A stretch of 45,043 nt of DNA from an uncultured Bacteroidota bacterium. Lineage in GTDB: Bacteria > Bacteroidota > Bacteroidia > Flavobacteriales > Flavobacteriaceae. The notes under the pieces are model-generated. The model searched no databases. It was not told the origin of the DNA and saw nothing but the letters and a program-made list of their open reading frames with translations. This document shows, one piece after another, positions 17,450 through 25,590 of this stretch. The position numbers and the translations under genes were made by a program. Where the stretch lies: positions 1 through 45,043 of the forward strand of contig CAIMMM010000071.1 of assembly GCA_903842575.1 (NCBI GenBank), read 5' to 3'. Within the stretch, counting starts at the first letter, position 1, and each line of letters begins with the position of its first letter.

Positions 17450-19150
17450 ATGGTTGTCACTCTATTTTGTTTTTTGATTGTTTGTTTGATTTTTGTCGTT
17501 TTTGGCAACATAATTACCCTGAATTTTGATGTAAAAAACAAGTCCTATTCCATTATCGACAATTACTTTATTGGCTTGTGTGTTGTTGGAACTTTGCTGA
17601 ATTTTTGGTCATTATTCCTCCCAACAGACTATACTGCCTTATTATTTTTGTTATTACTCACAAGTTTATTTTTAGTAAAAAAGCGGAAATTTATAATCCC
17701 AAAACTTTTAAAAAATTTGCGATTCATAAAATCGCAAAAGTATTTTACACTGATTTTATGTTTTGCAACAATAATACTATTGCTATATGCAACAGTAACT
17801 CCCCGATTGTTTGACACTTATTTATATCACATCAATGCCATACAATGGAATGAAAATTTTAGAGCAGTACCTGGTTTGGCAAATTTTCACCACAGATTAG
17901 GATTTAACTCATCTTCATTGGTATTAGGAGCAGCATTTTCATTTAATGATTTATTCAATCAATATATTTTTGTTATAAATTCATGTTCAATGTTGTTGTT
18001 TTTTTTCTGGATTTTAAAAACCATTTACTTCAAAAGAAATTATGAAGTCTTATTTTCAATACTATTTATTTACTATTTTTTCAAACAGTATGCCCTAGAT
18101 ATTTCTTCACCAAGTACGGATTTGATAACAAATATTATTGTTGGTTATTTGTTTTTAACATTACTCTTTGATAGCAAAGCGATACAAAGCAAATCCATGT
18201 TGTTCATAATTGTCCCTATTTTTAGTTTAACATTGAAATTATCTATACTGCCTATTGTTCTAATTTCTATTTACTGTATTTACTTAAAAAAAGAAAACCT
18301 GTTTCAAACCCTAAAAGTTTTTAGCATGTACTCTTTTATATTTTTAATTCCTTGGCTAGTTAGAAATGTCATTTTAACTGGCTATATTATATTCCCATTT
18401 GAGCGTTTAGATTTATTTAATTTTGATTGGGAAGTTTCTAAATCATATATTACTGAGGTAGATAAAAGCGTGAAATCTTGGGCAAGAATTCCGGAAAGAA
18501 ATTTTGATGAAGTACTAAGTATGCCGCTTAGCCAATGGTTTGAAATATGGTTTAACAAGAAAGAACTTAGCAACAAAGTGTTTTTTATTTTAGCGGTATT
18601 CACACCATTAACTTCAATACTATTTTTCATAACAAACAAAAAAAATAGAACTACTTCTTTACTACTCCTTTCAACTGTTGCCTATCTAATTTTTATCTTT
18701 TGGTTTTTTACAGCTCCTGATTTTCGTTTTTCGTTCTCAATAATTTTGTTTCTTGCGATTTTACCTTTGTATTTTTTAAAAGATATATTTTCATTTTCTA
18801 AAAAAATTACAAATCCAATAGCAATTACTGTTTGTGTTTATTGCTTTATGATGATTGCCTATAATGGATTTGTATTATTTACTGAAGATTATAGAAAGAT
18901 AAAAACGGTAATCAAATATGCTTATTTACCCAAAGATGTATATTATGAAAAATTTAAAAGGAACATAGTGTTTAACAAAAAAACCTATTATTCCCCTAAT
19001 AAAGTGGGTATAAATTTATACGAACCTGCTTTGCATTTTCAAAATTTCGATCAATTTCCTAGTACTTTATATTTAGACGAATCCTTTAAACTGCGAGGGG
19101 ATCATTTACAAGATGGTTTTTTAACCAACAAAAAAACATTTTTCTGGTAA
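17450..19150 (+). CDS. polytopic membrane protein, LIC_10190-like
   Basis: 566 aa, roughly a dozen membrane segments, strongly hydrophobic up to residue 480, then a soluble tail. The periplasmic loop after the third or fourth helix contains TPRLFDTYLYHINAIQW, then PGLANFHHRLGFNSSS, the conserved block I associate with the LIC_10190 family. This layout recalls GT-C glycosyltransferases (polyprenyl-phosphate sugar users), which makes a role in cell-surface glycan assembly possible but unproven. No glycan genes are adjacent. Low GC and Phe/Ile-rich. It stands alone and ends in a strong terminator. Confidence 0.7.
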   Translation: MVVTLFCFLIVCLIFVVFGNIITLNFDVKNKSYSIIDNYFIGLCVVGTLLNFWSLFLPTDYTALLFLLLLTSLFLVKKRKFIIPKLLKNLRFIKSQKYFTLILCFATIILLLYATVTPRLFDTYLYHINAIQWNENFRAVPGLANFHHRLGFNSSSLVLGAAFSFNDLFNQYIFVINSCSMLLFFFWILKTIYFKRNYEVLFSILFIYYFFKQYALDISSPSTDLITNIIVGYLFLTLLFDSKAIQSKSMLFIIVPIFSLTLKLSILPIVLISIYCIYLKKENLFQTLKVFSMYSFIFLIPWLVRNVILTGYIIFPFERLDLFNFDWEVSKSYITEVDKSVKSWARIPERNFDEVLSMPLSQWFEIWFNKKELSNKVFFILAVFTPLTSILFFITNKKNRTTSLLLLSTVAYLIFIFWFFTAPDFRFSFSIILFLAILPLYFLKDIFSFSKKITNPIAITVCVYCFMMIAYNGFVLFTEDYRKIKTVIKYAYLPKDVYYEKFKRNIVFNKKTYYSPNKVGINLYEPALHFQNFDQFPSTLYLDESFKLRGDHLQDGFLTNKKTFFW

Positions 19151-19168
19151 AATATTATAACGCGTAAA

Positions 19169-19192
19169 AAAACCTCTTGAAAAAGAGGTTTT
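19169..19192 (+). terminator. terminator after the LIC_10190-like gene
   Basis: AAAACCTCTT (19169-19178) and AAGAGGTTTT (19183-19192) make a perfect 10-bp stem with a 4-nt GAAA loop, then TGTTTTTAT. Confidence 0.9.
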
Positions 19193-19280
19193 GTTTTTAT
19201 ATAAAATATTACAATTGAAACGTATTATAATCTCGATGTTTATTTGGATTCCGATACAAGTTCGGAATAAGCGATTCATA

Positions 19281-19301
19281 CAATTTTGTTACACAAAATT
19301 G
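19281..19301. repeat. hairpin just past the end of the prolyl isomerase gene
   Basis: CAATTTTG and CAAAATTG form an 8-bp stem with a TTACA loop, 10 bases downstream of the isomerase stop (minus strand). There is no T tract, so it may be an mRNA 3'-end stabiliser or a weak terminator. Confidence 0.4.
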
Positions 19302-19310
19302 GTTCACTAC

Positions 19311-20243
19311 TTACTTTACATCCATTAATTCCACATCAAAAATTAGGGTAGCATTAGGAGGAATGGCACCACCAGCACCACGTGAGCCGTAACCTAAATG
19401 GGATGGAATCACAAAACGTGCTTTGTCGCCCACTTGTAACAACGCAATACCTTCATCCCAACCTTCAATAACATTCCCTCTTCCTAATGGGAATTCGATT
19501 GGTTTTTTTCTTGGAATAGAGCTGTCAAAGACTTTTCCATCTTCCAATTGACCTGTATAATGAACGGAAACGGTTTTGCCATTTTCGGCTTTTTTACCAT
19601 TCCCTTTTTGAATCATTTTGTAACGCAAACCGCTTTCTGTTTTTTCAAAACCAGCAGCAAGTTGCTCCATTTTTGCTTCGGCAGCTTCCCGCTCTGCAGC
19701 TTCCCGTTTGGCTCTTGAACCTTCAAAAGTTCTAAACGCTTCAACAGCATTCCATTTTTGAGCTTCCTCACCTACTCTAACAATTTCCAATGTTTCCAAC
19801 ACATCTTCTTGCGCAACTGCATCAACAATATCTTGCCCTTCTACAACGAAACCAAAAACAGTATGTTTGTTATCCAGCCAATCCGTTGGAATGTGCGTGA
19901 TAAAAAACTGTGAACCATTACTCGCCGGACCTGAATTAGCCATAGACAAAACCCCTGGTCTATTATGTTTTAAAGTAGGATGAAATTCATCCTCAAAGCT
20001 ATAACCCGGACCACCGGTACCTGTTCCTTGTGGACAACCACCTTGAATCATAAAATCTGGGATTACTCGGTGGAATTTTAATCCATCATAGTATTTTGTC
20101 CCTTGAGGTTTTACTTTATTTTCAAGATTTCCTTCTGCAAGGGCCACAAAATTACCTACCGTTCCTGGTGTCAAATCATGCGTTAATTTTACTACTATGG
20201 CACCTTTAGTGGTGTTGAATTTAGCGTATATTCCGTTTTCCAT
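19311..20243 (-). CDS. dual-family prolyl isomerase: cyclophilin fused to FKBP
   Basis: 310 aa. Both halves catalyse cis-trans isomerisation of peptidyl-proline bonds. Residues ~5-165 are a cyclophilin domain ([39 protein letters not shown] with the catalytic-site Arg and Phe). An Ala/Glu-rich helix (about 175-205) links it to an FKBP domain at ~210-310 ([50 protein letters not shown]). There is no signal peptide, so it is cytoplasmic. I start at the ATG at 20243: the longer frame begins with TTG at 20270, which lies inside the TAGTTTTG promoter box. Confidence 0.93.
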   Translation of the reverse strand: MENGIYAKFNTTKGAIVVKLTHDLTPGTVGNFVALAEGNLENKVKPQGTKYYDGLKFHRVIPDFMIQGGCPQGTGTGGPGYSFEDEFHPTLKHNRPGVLSMANSGPASNGSQFFITHIPTDWLDNKHTVFGFVVEGQDIVDAVAQEDVLETLEIVRVGEEAQKWNAVEAFRTFEGSRAKREAAEREAAEAKMEQLAAGFEKTESGLRYKMIQKGNGKKAENGKTVSVHYTGQLEDGKVFDSSIPRKKPIEFPLGRGNVIEGWDEGIALLQVGDKARFVIPSHLGYGSRGAGGAIPPNATLIFDVELMDVK

Positions 20244-20267
20244 TTTATTGATTTTTTTAAAGTGGCA

Positions 20268-20275
20268 CAAAACTA
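20268..20275 (-). promoter_or_regulatory. -7 promoter box of the prolyl isomerase gene
   Basis: TAGTTTTG on the minus strand fits TAnnTTTG and lies 25 bases before the chosen ATG. It rules out the upstream TTG as a start. Confidence 0.6.
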
Positions 20276-20321
20276 CGAATTAAATTAGAGAATTTGAAAA
20301 TTTATAGTTGCCCCTATTTTA

Positions 20322-21074
20322 TCATTCATTCAAAGCCTTCAAATATTCATTCATTGTTTTAAAATAGTTGTCATCATTTAAATTCACTGTTTTACTTCCA
20401 AACGCATCATTGAAATTCCATATTCCATCTAAAGCATTTAAGGATGTAACATTTCGATTCTGAATATCAATGCAATCAATCGAATCGGGTTCCCCATTCT
20501 TATCGGTATCCATTATCCAAAGAACCGTATTGGGGTCAGGGAGTGAATCTCCTGGATGAACAAAAACATTGTAGGCTAAAGCATCCATTTTTCCATCAAA
20601 ATCAGCATCTATCCAATGGTAAAAAAAATAATAGAAATCATTGTTTTTGCTAAGTTCAAATCCGCCATTGTAAACAATATAATCTATTTTTCCATCTTTA
20701 TTCAAATCATACATAAAACCGAATTCTTTCCAAACATCTTTCCCATCCAATGTTTGTAAAACAAACTGATCAGCAATCGCATCATTATCGTAATCAGATA
20801 ACACGAGCATATAGGACTCATTATTAATCGTACATTGCTTTTTGGTAAGGAATTTTGATTCCAATTTTCCCCAAACTATCCTTGGAAGTAAATCCATCGA
20901 TTGATAGAAATCCATTCGATTGTCATTATTAAAGGATGACAGCTTCCAAATTTTCTCTAATGCAAACTTATACTCCTTAATCAAAGCTTTTTTGGATTGT
21001 CCGGAAGATTCAATGCTTACTAATAAAAAACAAAAAAGTACCTGGAAGATTGCATATTTTTTTACTGTTTTCAT
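20322..21074 (-). CDS. secreted protein with four calcium-loop-like motifs
   Basis: 250 aa. A hydrophobic N-terminal segment (KYAIFQVLFCFLLVSIESSG) looks like a signal peptide. The mature part holds four D-x-[DN]-x-[DN] loops at about regular spacing: DYDNDAIAD, DLNKDGKID, DADFDGKMD and DTDKNGEPD. Such loops bind Ca2+ in EF-hand, dockerin and thrombospondin type-3 repeats, so calcium-stabilised structure is likely. I do not recognise a named family and see no catalytic motif. Rich in Asn, Asp and aromatic residues. It is a single gene, with its stop 79 bases from the start of the prolyl isomerase gene on the same strand. Confidence 0.7.
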   Translation of the reverse strand: MKTVKKYAIFQVLFCFLLVSIESSGQSKKALIKEYKFALEKIWKLSSFNNDNRMDFYQSMDLLPRIVWGKLESKFLTKKQCTINNESYMLVLSDYDNDAIADQFVLQTLDGKDVWKEFGFMYDLNKDGKIDYIVYNGGFELSKNNDFYYFFYHWIDADFDGKMDALAYNVFVHPGDSLPDPNTVLWIMDTDKNGEPDSIDCIDIQNRNVTSLNALDGIWNFNDAFGSKTVNLNDDNYFKTMNEYLKALNE

Positions 21075-21343
21075 GATTTGATTTATTTAAGTAAAACCGT
21101 TTTGTCGATACTCAAGATGAATACACAGCAAATTAAAATGGACTTAATCCGATTCTAAATTGAACACTAAGTTACTAAAAACAAAACAAGTAAAAGAAGT
21201 TGTATGAGATTATTTTGAGGCGTTATGCTAATTCAACGCAATATAATTTTAAACCTTTTTAGATTATATATAATGGTTTAAGGATTTATAGTATCCCAAT
21301 TCCTAAGCAACTAAGAAATGTAAATAGCCCAAAAAAATCTTTG

Positions 21344-21351
21344 TACCTTTG
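21344..21351 (+). promoter_or_regulatory. -7 promoter box of trmD
   Basis: TACCTTTG, a perfect TAnnTTTG match, lies 18 bases before the ATG at 21370 and shows that the open frame beginning at 21349 is not used from its first codon. Confidence 0.65.
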
Positions 21352-21369
21352 CTTCTTAGAAATAAATTT

Positions 21370-22047
21370 ATGCGCATAGATATTATTACCGTTCTTCCCG
21401 AATTACTTCGAAGTCCTTTTGAAGCTTCCATAATGAAGCGTGCAATAGACAAAGGAATTGTAGAAGTTCATTTTCATAATTTAAGAGATTATACGACCAA
21501 CAAACAAAAATCAGTGGATGATTATCCTTTTGGCGGTGGAGCAGGAATGGTCATGTCGGTACAACCCATCGACGCTTGCATCACCCATTTGAAAAGTGAA
21601 AGAACCTACGACGAAATTATATACATGACTCCGGATGGGGAAACCTTGAATCAAAAAATGGCAAACACCATGTCCATGCTCGAAAACATCATTATCCTCT
21701 GCGGTCATTATAAAGGGGTAGACCAACGCGTTCGAGACCATTTTATAACCAAGGAAATCTCTATTGGCGATTATGTTTTGTCGGGAGGCGAATTAGGAGC
21801 CTTGGTCTTATCGGATGCTTTGATACGATTAATTCCTGGAGTTTTAAGTGATGAAACTTCGGCCTTGACGGATAGTTTTCAAGATGGTTTATTGTCTGGG
21901 CCAATATACACAAGACCTGCTGATTACAAAGGTTGGAAAGTTCCCGAAGTGTTGACAAGTGGGCATTTTGCAAAAATTGACAAATGGCGAGAAGATATGG
22001 CTTTTGAACATACCAAAAATCGTCGACCGGATTTGCTTGAGGAGTAG
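21370..22047 (+). CDS. trmD: tRNA (guanine-37-N1)-methyltransferase
   Basis: 225 aa. It methylates G37 next to the anticodon of tRNAs reading CNN/GNN codons and so prevents frameshifting. It belongs to the SPOUT class with the knotted SAM site [20 protein letters not shown]. Other landmarks are [39 protein letters not shown] and [20 protein letters not shown]. The ATG at 21370 is chosen because it follows the -7 box and gives the family N-terminus. rplS lies 219 bases downstream, as in the common trmD-rplS order, but has its own promoter; rpsP and rimM are not adjacent. Confidence 0.96.
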   Translation: MRIDIITVLPELLRSPFEASIMKRAIDKGIVEVHFHNLRDYTTNKQKSVDDYPFGGGAGMVMSVQPIDACITHLKSERTYDEIIYMTPDGETLNQKMANTMSMLENIIILCGHYKGVDQRVRDHFITKEISIGDYVLSGGELGALVLSDALIRLIPGVLSDETSALTDSFQDGLLSGPIYTRPADYKGWKVPEVLTSGHFAKIDKWREDMAFEHTKNRRPDLLEE

Positions 22048-22185
22048 TTATGAGTCGATGGCTATTAAAGATTTTCATCTCTCCGGATATTATTTAAGAA
22101 ACAATTAACTGCCAATTTTTGATACGTTTTTTAGAAAAAAATTAAAAAAAATCCTAACTCATAATTCATAATTCATAATTATTTC

Positions 22186-22193
22186 TATCTTTG
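22186..22193 (+). promoter_or_regulatory. -7 promoter box of rplS
   Basis: TATCTTTG (perfect TAnnTTTG) gives rplS a promoter of its own and a leader of about 70 nt. Immediately upstream the motif CATAATT is repeated three times in tandem (22160-22180). Confidence 0.65.
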
Positions 22194-22197
22194 CACC

Positions 22198-22266
22198 CAC
22201 ATTTGACCAACCTCTGACGAAAATCGTGAATGTTGCTCTGATAATCAATTATTTAATTCATAAATC
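22198..22266 (+). ncRNA. possible structured mRNA leader of rplS
   Basis: About 69 bases between promoter and start codon contain a short hairpin, ACGA / TCGT around 22218-22228, flanked by CCAACCTCTG and GAATGTTGCTCTG. Ribosomal protein genes often carry autoregulatory leaders, and L19 leaders have been described in other bacteria. The structure here is weak by eye, so this is only a candidate. Confidence 0.3.
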
Positions 22267-22617
22267 ATGGCAGATTTAATGAAATTCGTTCAAGACGAAT
22301 TAGTAACAAAAAAAGATTTCCCTATTTTCGGTGCTGGTGATACTATCACAGTGTACTACGAAATTAAAGAGGGTGAAAAAACAAGAACTCAGTGTTTTAA
22401 AGGAGTTGTAATTCAAAGAAAAGGTTCGGGAAATACGGAAACTTTCACAATTCGTAAAATGTCTGGATCAGTTGGTGTAGAGCGTATCTTCCCAGTGAAC
22501 ATGCCGGCTTTACAAAAAGTTGAAGTGAACCAAAGAGGTAAAGTTCGTAGAGCTCGTATCTACTACTTTAGAGAACTTACTGGTAAAAAAGCAAAAATTA
22601 GAGAAAAAAGAAGATAA
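22267..22617 (+). CDS. rplS: 50S ribosomal protein L19
   Basis: 116 aa, standard length. It lies at the 30S-50S interface of the ribosome. Conserved blocks: FGAGDTITVYYEIKEGEKTR, CFKGVVIQRKGSGNTETFTI, GVGVERIFPVNMP (here VGVERIFPVNMPALQKVEV) and RGKVRRARIYYFRELTGKKA. The C-terminal KIREKRR is typical. It is monocistronic here, between its own promoter and a strong terminator. Confidence 0.98.
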   Translation: MADLMKFVQDELVTKKDFPIFGAGDTITVYYEIKEGEKTRTQCFKGVVIQRKGSGNTETFTIRKMSGSVGVERIFPVNMPALQKVEVNQRGKVRRARIYYFRELTGKKAKIREKRR

Positions 22618-22636
22618 TATTCTGTTTTCTATTCAT

Positions 22637-22669
22637 AAAAAAAGTCCTGATTCGTTCAGGACTTTTTTT
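22637..22669 (+). terminator. terminator of rplS
   Basis: AAAAAAAGTCCTGA pairs with TCAGGACTTTTTTT over a TTCGT loop; a very stable stem with a T tract. Confidence 0.92.
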
Positions 22670-22785
22670 ATAGCAAAAATTTATACTTTACATTACCATA
22701 TTCTTATTTATAAAGATTCAATTTATTGAATTCACAATTTAATCGATTTACCCTTAGATATAAACGAAAATCCTATCTTATTAAT

Positions 22786-22793
22786 TATATTTG
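22786..22793 (+). promoter_or_regulatory. -7 promoter box of icd
   Basis: TATATTTG (perfect TAnnTTTG) followed by CACTCGC, 30 bases before the icd ATG. Confidence 0.65.
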
Positions 22794-22823
22794 CACTCGC
22801 ATTTATAATAAACAAACATCAAT

Positions 22824-24050
22824 ATGGAAAAAATTAAAGTAGCTAATTCAGTCGTTGAAATCGATGGTGATGAAATGACACGAATTATTTGGAGTTTTAT
22901 AAAAGAACAATTAATTCTTCCTTATTTAGATTTAGATATTAAATATTACGATTTAGGTATTGAAAGCCGTGAAGCTACCAAAGATCAAATAACAATTGAT
23001 TGTGCAGAAGCTATAAAAAAATACAATGTTGGTATTAAATGTGCCACCATTACTCCTGATGAAGACCGCGTGAAAGAATTTAATCTTTCCAAAATGTGGA
23101 AATCTCCAAATGGAACGATTAGAAATATTGTTGGAGGAACGGTTTTTCGGGAACCTATAATCATGAGAAACGTCCCAAGATATGTACAAGGTTGGACAAA
23201 ACCTATCGTTATTGGTCGTCATGCTTTTGGAGATCAATACAAAGCTACCGATACCGTTATCAAAGGAAAAGGGAAATTAACCATGACTTTTGTTCCAGAA
23301 AATGGTGCAGCAGCACAATCTTGGGAAGTATACGACTTTGAAGGTGATGGTGTTGCTATGGCAATGTACAACACAGACGAAAGCATTTATGGGTTTGCGC
23401 ATTCCTCTTTCCAAATGGCATTAACCAAAAAATGGCCTTTATATCTTTCCACAAAAAACACCATTTTAAAAGCTTATGATGGACGCTTCAAAGATATTTT
23501 TGAAGAAGTGTACCAACAACATTACAAAGCCGATTTTGATGCCAACAGCATGATTTACGAACACCGCCTTATCGATGATATGGTGGCGTCTTGCATGAAA
23601 TGGAACGGTGGTTTTGTTTGGGCTTGCAAGAATTATGATGGCGATGTGCAATCGGATACCGTGGCACAAGGATTTGGTTCCTTAGGATTAATGACTTCCG
23701 TATTAGTAACGCCTGACGGAAAAACTGTGGAAGCCGAAGCAGCTCACGGAACAGTAACACGTCACTTTAGAGAACACCAAAAAGGGAGAGCCACTTCTAC
23801 CAATCCAATTGCTTCCATTTTTGCTTGGACAAGAGGTTTGGAACACCGAGGAAAATTGGACGGAAACCAAGCTTTAGTTGATTTTTGTTTGAAATTGGAA
23901 CAAGTTTGTATCGAAACGGTTGAAAGCGGAAAAATGACGAAAGATTTAGCCATGCTAGTAAAACCAATTGGTTTAACGGCAGAAGATTATTTGACAACCG
24001 AAGGGTTTTTGGCAGCGATTAAAGAAAACTTAGATATCAAATTAGGATAA
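22824..24050 (+). CDS. icd: NADP-dependent isocitrate dehydrogenase, animal-type homodimer
   Basis: 408 aa. It decarboxylates isocitrate to 2-oxoglutarate in the TCA cycle, making NADPH. The sequence is of the eukaryote-like subfamily (type II), not the E. coli type: [38 protein letters not shown] and [18 protein letters not shown]. Arg132 in GRHAFGDQ corresponds in both position and context to Arg132 of human IDH1, which binds isocitrate. [17 protein letters not shown] carries the NADP contacts. It is monocistronic, with its own promoter and terminator. sucC, another TCA gene, is 11 kb away. Confidence 0.96.
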   Translation: MEKIKVANSVVEIDGDEMTRIIWSFIKEQLILPYLDLDIKYYDLGIESREATKDQITIDCAEAIKKYNVGIKCATITPDEDRVKEFNLSKMWKSPNGTIRNIVGGTVFREPIIMRNVPRYVQGWTKPIVIGRHAFGDQYKATDTVIKGKGKLTMTFVPENGAAAQSWEVYDFEGDGVAMAMYNTDESIYGFAHSSFQMALTKKWPLYLSTKNTILKAYDGRFKDIFEEVYQQHYKADFDANSMIYEHRLIDDMVASCMKWNGGFVWACKNYDGDVQSDTVAQGFGSLGLMTSVLVTPDGKTVEAEAAHGTVTRHFREHQKGRATSTNPIASIFAWTRGLEHRGKLDGNQALVDFCLKLEQVCIETVESGKMTKDLAMLVKPIGLTAEDYLTTEGFLAAIKENLDIKLG

Positions 24051-24070
24051 TATTTGGTTCTCAAAATTAT

Positions 24071-24096
24071 AAAGACGATTGGAAACAGTCGTCTTT
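24071..24096 (+). terminator. terminator of icd
   Basis: AAAGACGA (24071-24078) and TCGTCTTT (24089-24096) form the stem and nine T/A-rich bases follow. It lies immediately before the stop of the convergent gene at 24101. Confidence 0.85.
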
Positions 24097-24100
24097 TTTT

Positions 24101-24778
24101 TTATTCCTTATCAATAAGTCCCTTAATTTTCCTTATTTTGATTATGGCTTTATAACCTGAATTCAAATTCCATTGCTGATTGGTTACTACTTTTTCATTG
24201 CCATCCATAAAAACAAATTGCCCTGTGTTTGGGTATAATTCGCCTGTGTTTAAAGCTTCTATTTGTATTGTATTTGGACCTTCTTTTACATCCAAAATAT
24301 ATCTTTTAAAGCCTGCCATTAAATCTACTCTTGGAACAACTACTTCACCATTCAACCAAATCCTAACCATATCGCCATCAATAGCGCCATAATCTCTACA
24401 TTCAATATTTAATTTAAACGTTGTTATAACAAATTCTCCAAGGAAAGAGTCACTATTATCCACTGCGCTAGAAAGTCCTTCTCTTTTTAATTTTTGATTT
24501 TCTTTCTCTACAATTTTATCCCCTGGATTTATAAAATTTGTTTTAGTATCCATCACACTTTTTTCGGGCGGGAGCTTTTTTGTAAGCAGTGAAAAATTCT
24601 CTAATAACTTATCTTTTTTATCAAAAATACTTGGATATTTTATGGATGAATTAATATTAATTTTCCCTGAAGTGCTTGATGATGGAGCAATAGTAATTGT
24701 TTTCTTTGGCAATTCAAATTGTGAAAAACCATGGAATGAAATTAACAAAAACAATATAGAAAAACAATTTCCTTTCAA
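24101..24778 (-). CDS. secreted hypothetical protein
   Basis: 225 aa. The signal peptide MKGNCFSILFLLISFHGFSQ is followed by a Ser/Lys-rich, probably unstructured region to residue ~110, and a beta-rich C-terminal domain (FKLNIECRDYGAIDGDMVRI, WLNGEVVVPRVDL, YILDVKEGPNTIQIEALNTG) that resembles a small lectin- or jelly-roll-like fold. I know similar secreted proteins in Flavobacteriia but no assigned function. It is divergent from the thiamine pyrophosphokinase gene, with a 130-base shared promoter region. Confidence 0.75.
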   Translation of the reverse strand: MKGNCFSILFLLISFHGFSQFELPKKTITIAPSSSTSGKININSSIKYPSIFDKKDKLLENFSLLTKKLPPEKSVMDTKTNFINPGDKIVEKENQKLKREGLSSAVDNSDSFLGEFVITTFKLNIECRDYGAIDGDMVRIWLNGEVVVPRVDLMAGFKRYILDVKEGPNTIQIEALNTGELYPNTGQFVFMDGNEKVVTNQQWNLNSGYKAIIKIRKIKGLIDKE

Positions 24779-24878
24779 AATCTGATTATTTTTAAACGCT
24801 GTAAAAGTATCTAAATTCCTTGCATAAAGGCTTTATAATTAACCAAAACTTAACAAATTATGAATCCTTACTTTTACT

Positions 24879-24886
24879 TATATTTA
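24879..24886 (+). promoter_or_regulatory. probable -7 box of the thiamine pyrophosphokinase gene
   Basis: TATATTTA, one base off TAnnTTTG, lies 23 bases before the ATG at 24909. Confidence 0.4.
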
Positions 24887-24908
24887 CATTTCTGAAATTT
24901 AAAATCTC

Positions 24909-25571
24909 ATGTCTTCACACCATATTGTTCGCGACGATCAAGAACCTGCTTTAATCATTGCTAATGGCGCTGAATGTAGCCAGGAATTATTAGGTCAATT
25001 GTTAGAATGGTCACCCATAGTGATCGTTCTTGATTCGGCGATGGATAGAATTTTAGATTTAAATATTAAAGTGGATGTTTTATTAGGTGATTTTGACAGA
25101 GGTTTCGACCCCGAATATTATAAAGAAAGACAGTTCCCATTAGAGATTGTTCACACACCCAACCAAGATAAAACCGATTTAGAAAAAGCCTTTGAATACC
25201 TCATAGAACGTAAAATTCCAGCGGTAAATGTTGTTTGGGCAACCGGAAAACGTGCCGATCATACCATTACCAATATCACTTCGATTGTGCAATATAGAAA
25301 CAATTTAAAAATTGTAATGCTAGACGATCATTCCAAAATATTTTTATTGCCAAAACGTTTTGAAAAATGGTACCCCGCCAGTACTCCAATCTCCCTAATT
25401 CCTATTGGAAATGTTTCAGGAATACATTCGGAAAATTTGTTTTATCCATTAAAAAACGATACCTTAACCATCGGTTACAGAACCGGAAGTAGTAATCATG
25501 TTTTACATGATGGAATAGTAATTATTGAACATGATGAAGGCGATTTATTGCTTATGGAATGCATGGATTAA
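24909..25571 (+). CDS. thiamine pyrophosphokinase
   Basis: 220 aa. It converts thiamine to thiamine diphosphate using ATP. Key motifs: LIIANGAECSQELL near the start, VLDSAMDRIL, VLLGDFDRGFD (the GDFDS-type Mg-binding loop), NQDKTDLEKAFEYL with the second Asp pair, and WATGKRADHTITNI, which corresponds to the GGRxDHxLaN motif. The C-terminal domain (GYRTGSSNHVLHDGIVII) contains the conserved TGSSN thiamine-binding stretch. The rlmF start follows 19 bases after its stop, so the two are likely cotranscribed. Confidence 0.92.
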   Translation: MSSHHIVRDDQEPALIIANGAECSQELLGQLLEWSPIVIVLDSAMDRILDLNIKVDVLLGDFDRGFDPEYYKERQFPLEIVHTPNQDKTDLEKAFEYLIERKIPAVNVVWATGKRADHTITNITSIVQYRNNLKIVMLDDHSKIFLLPKRFEKWYPASTPISLIPIGNVSGIHSENLFYPLKNDTLTIGYRTGSSNHVLHDGIVIIEHDEGDLLLMECMD

Positions 25572-25590
25572 AATATAAAAAAACAAAAAA

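Noticed and set aside
20244..20270. N-terminal extension of the prolyl isomerase from TTG at 20270
   Set aside because: The TTG lies inside the TAGTTTTG promoter box; the ATG at 20243 gives the usual cyclophilin start.
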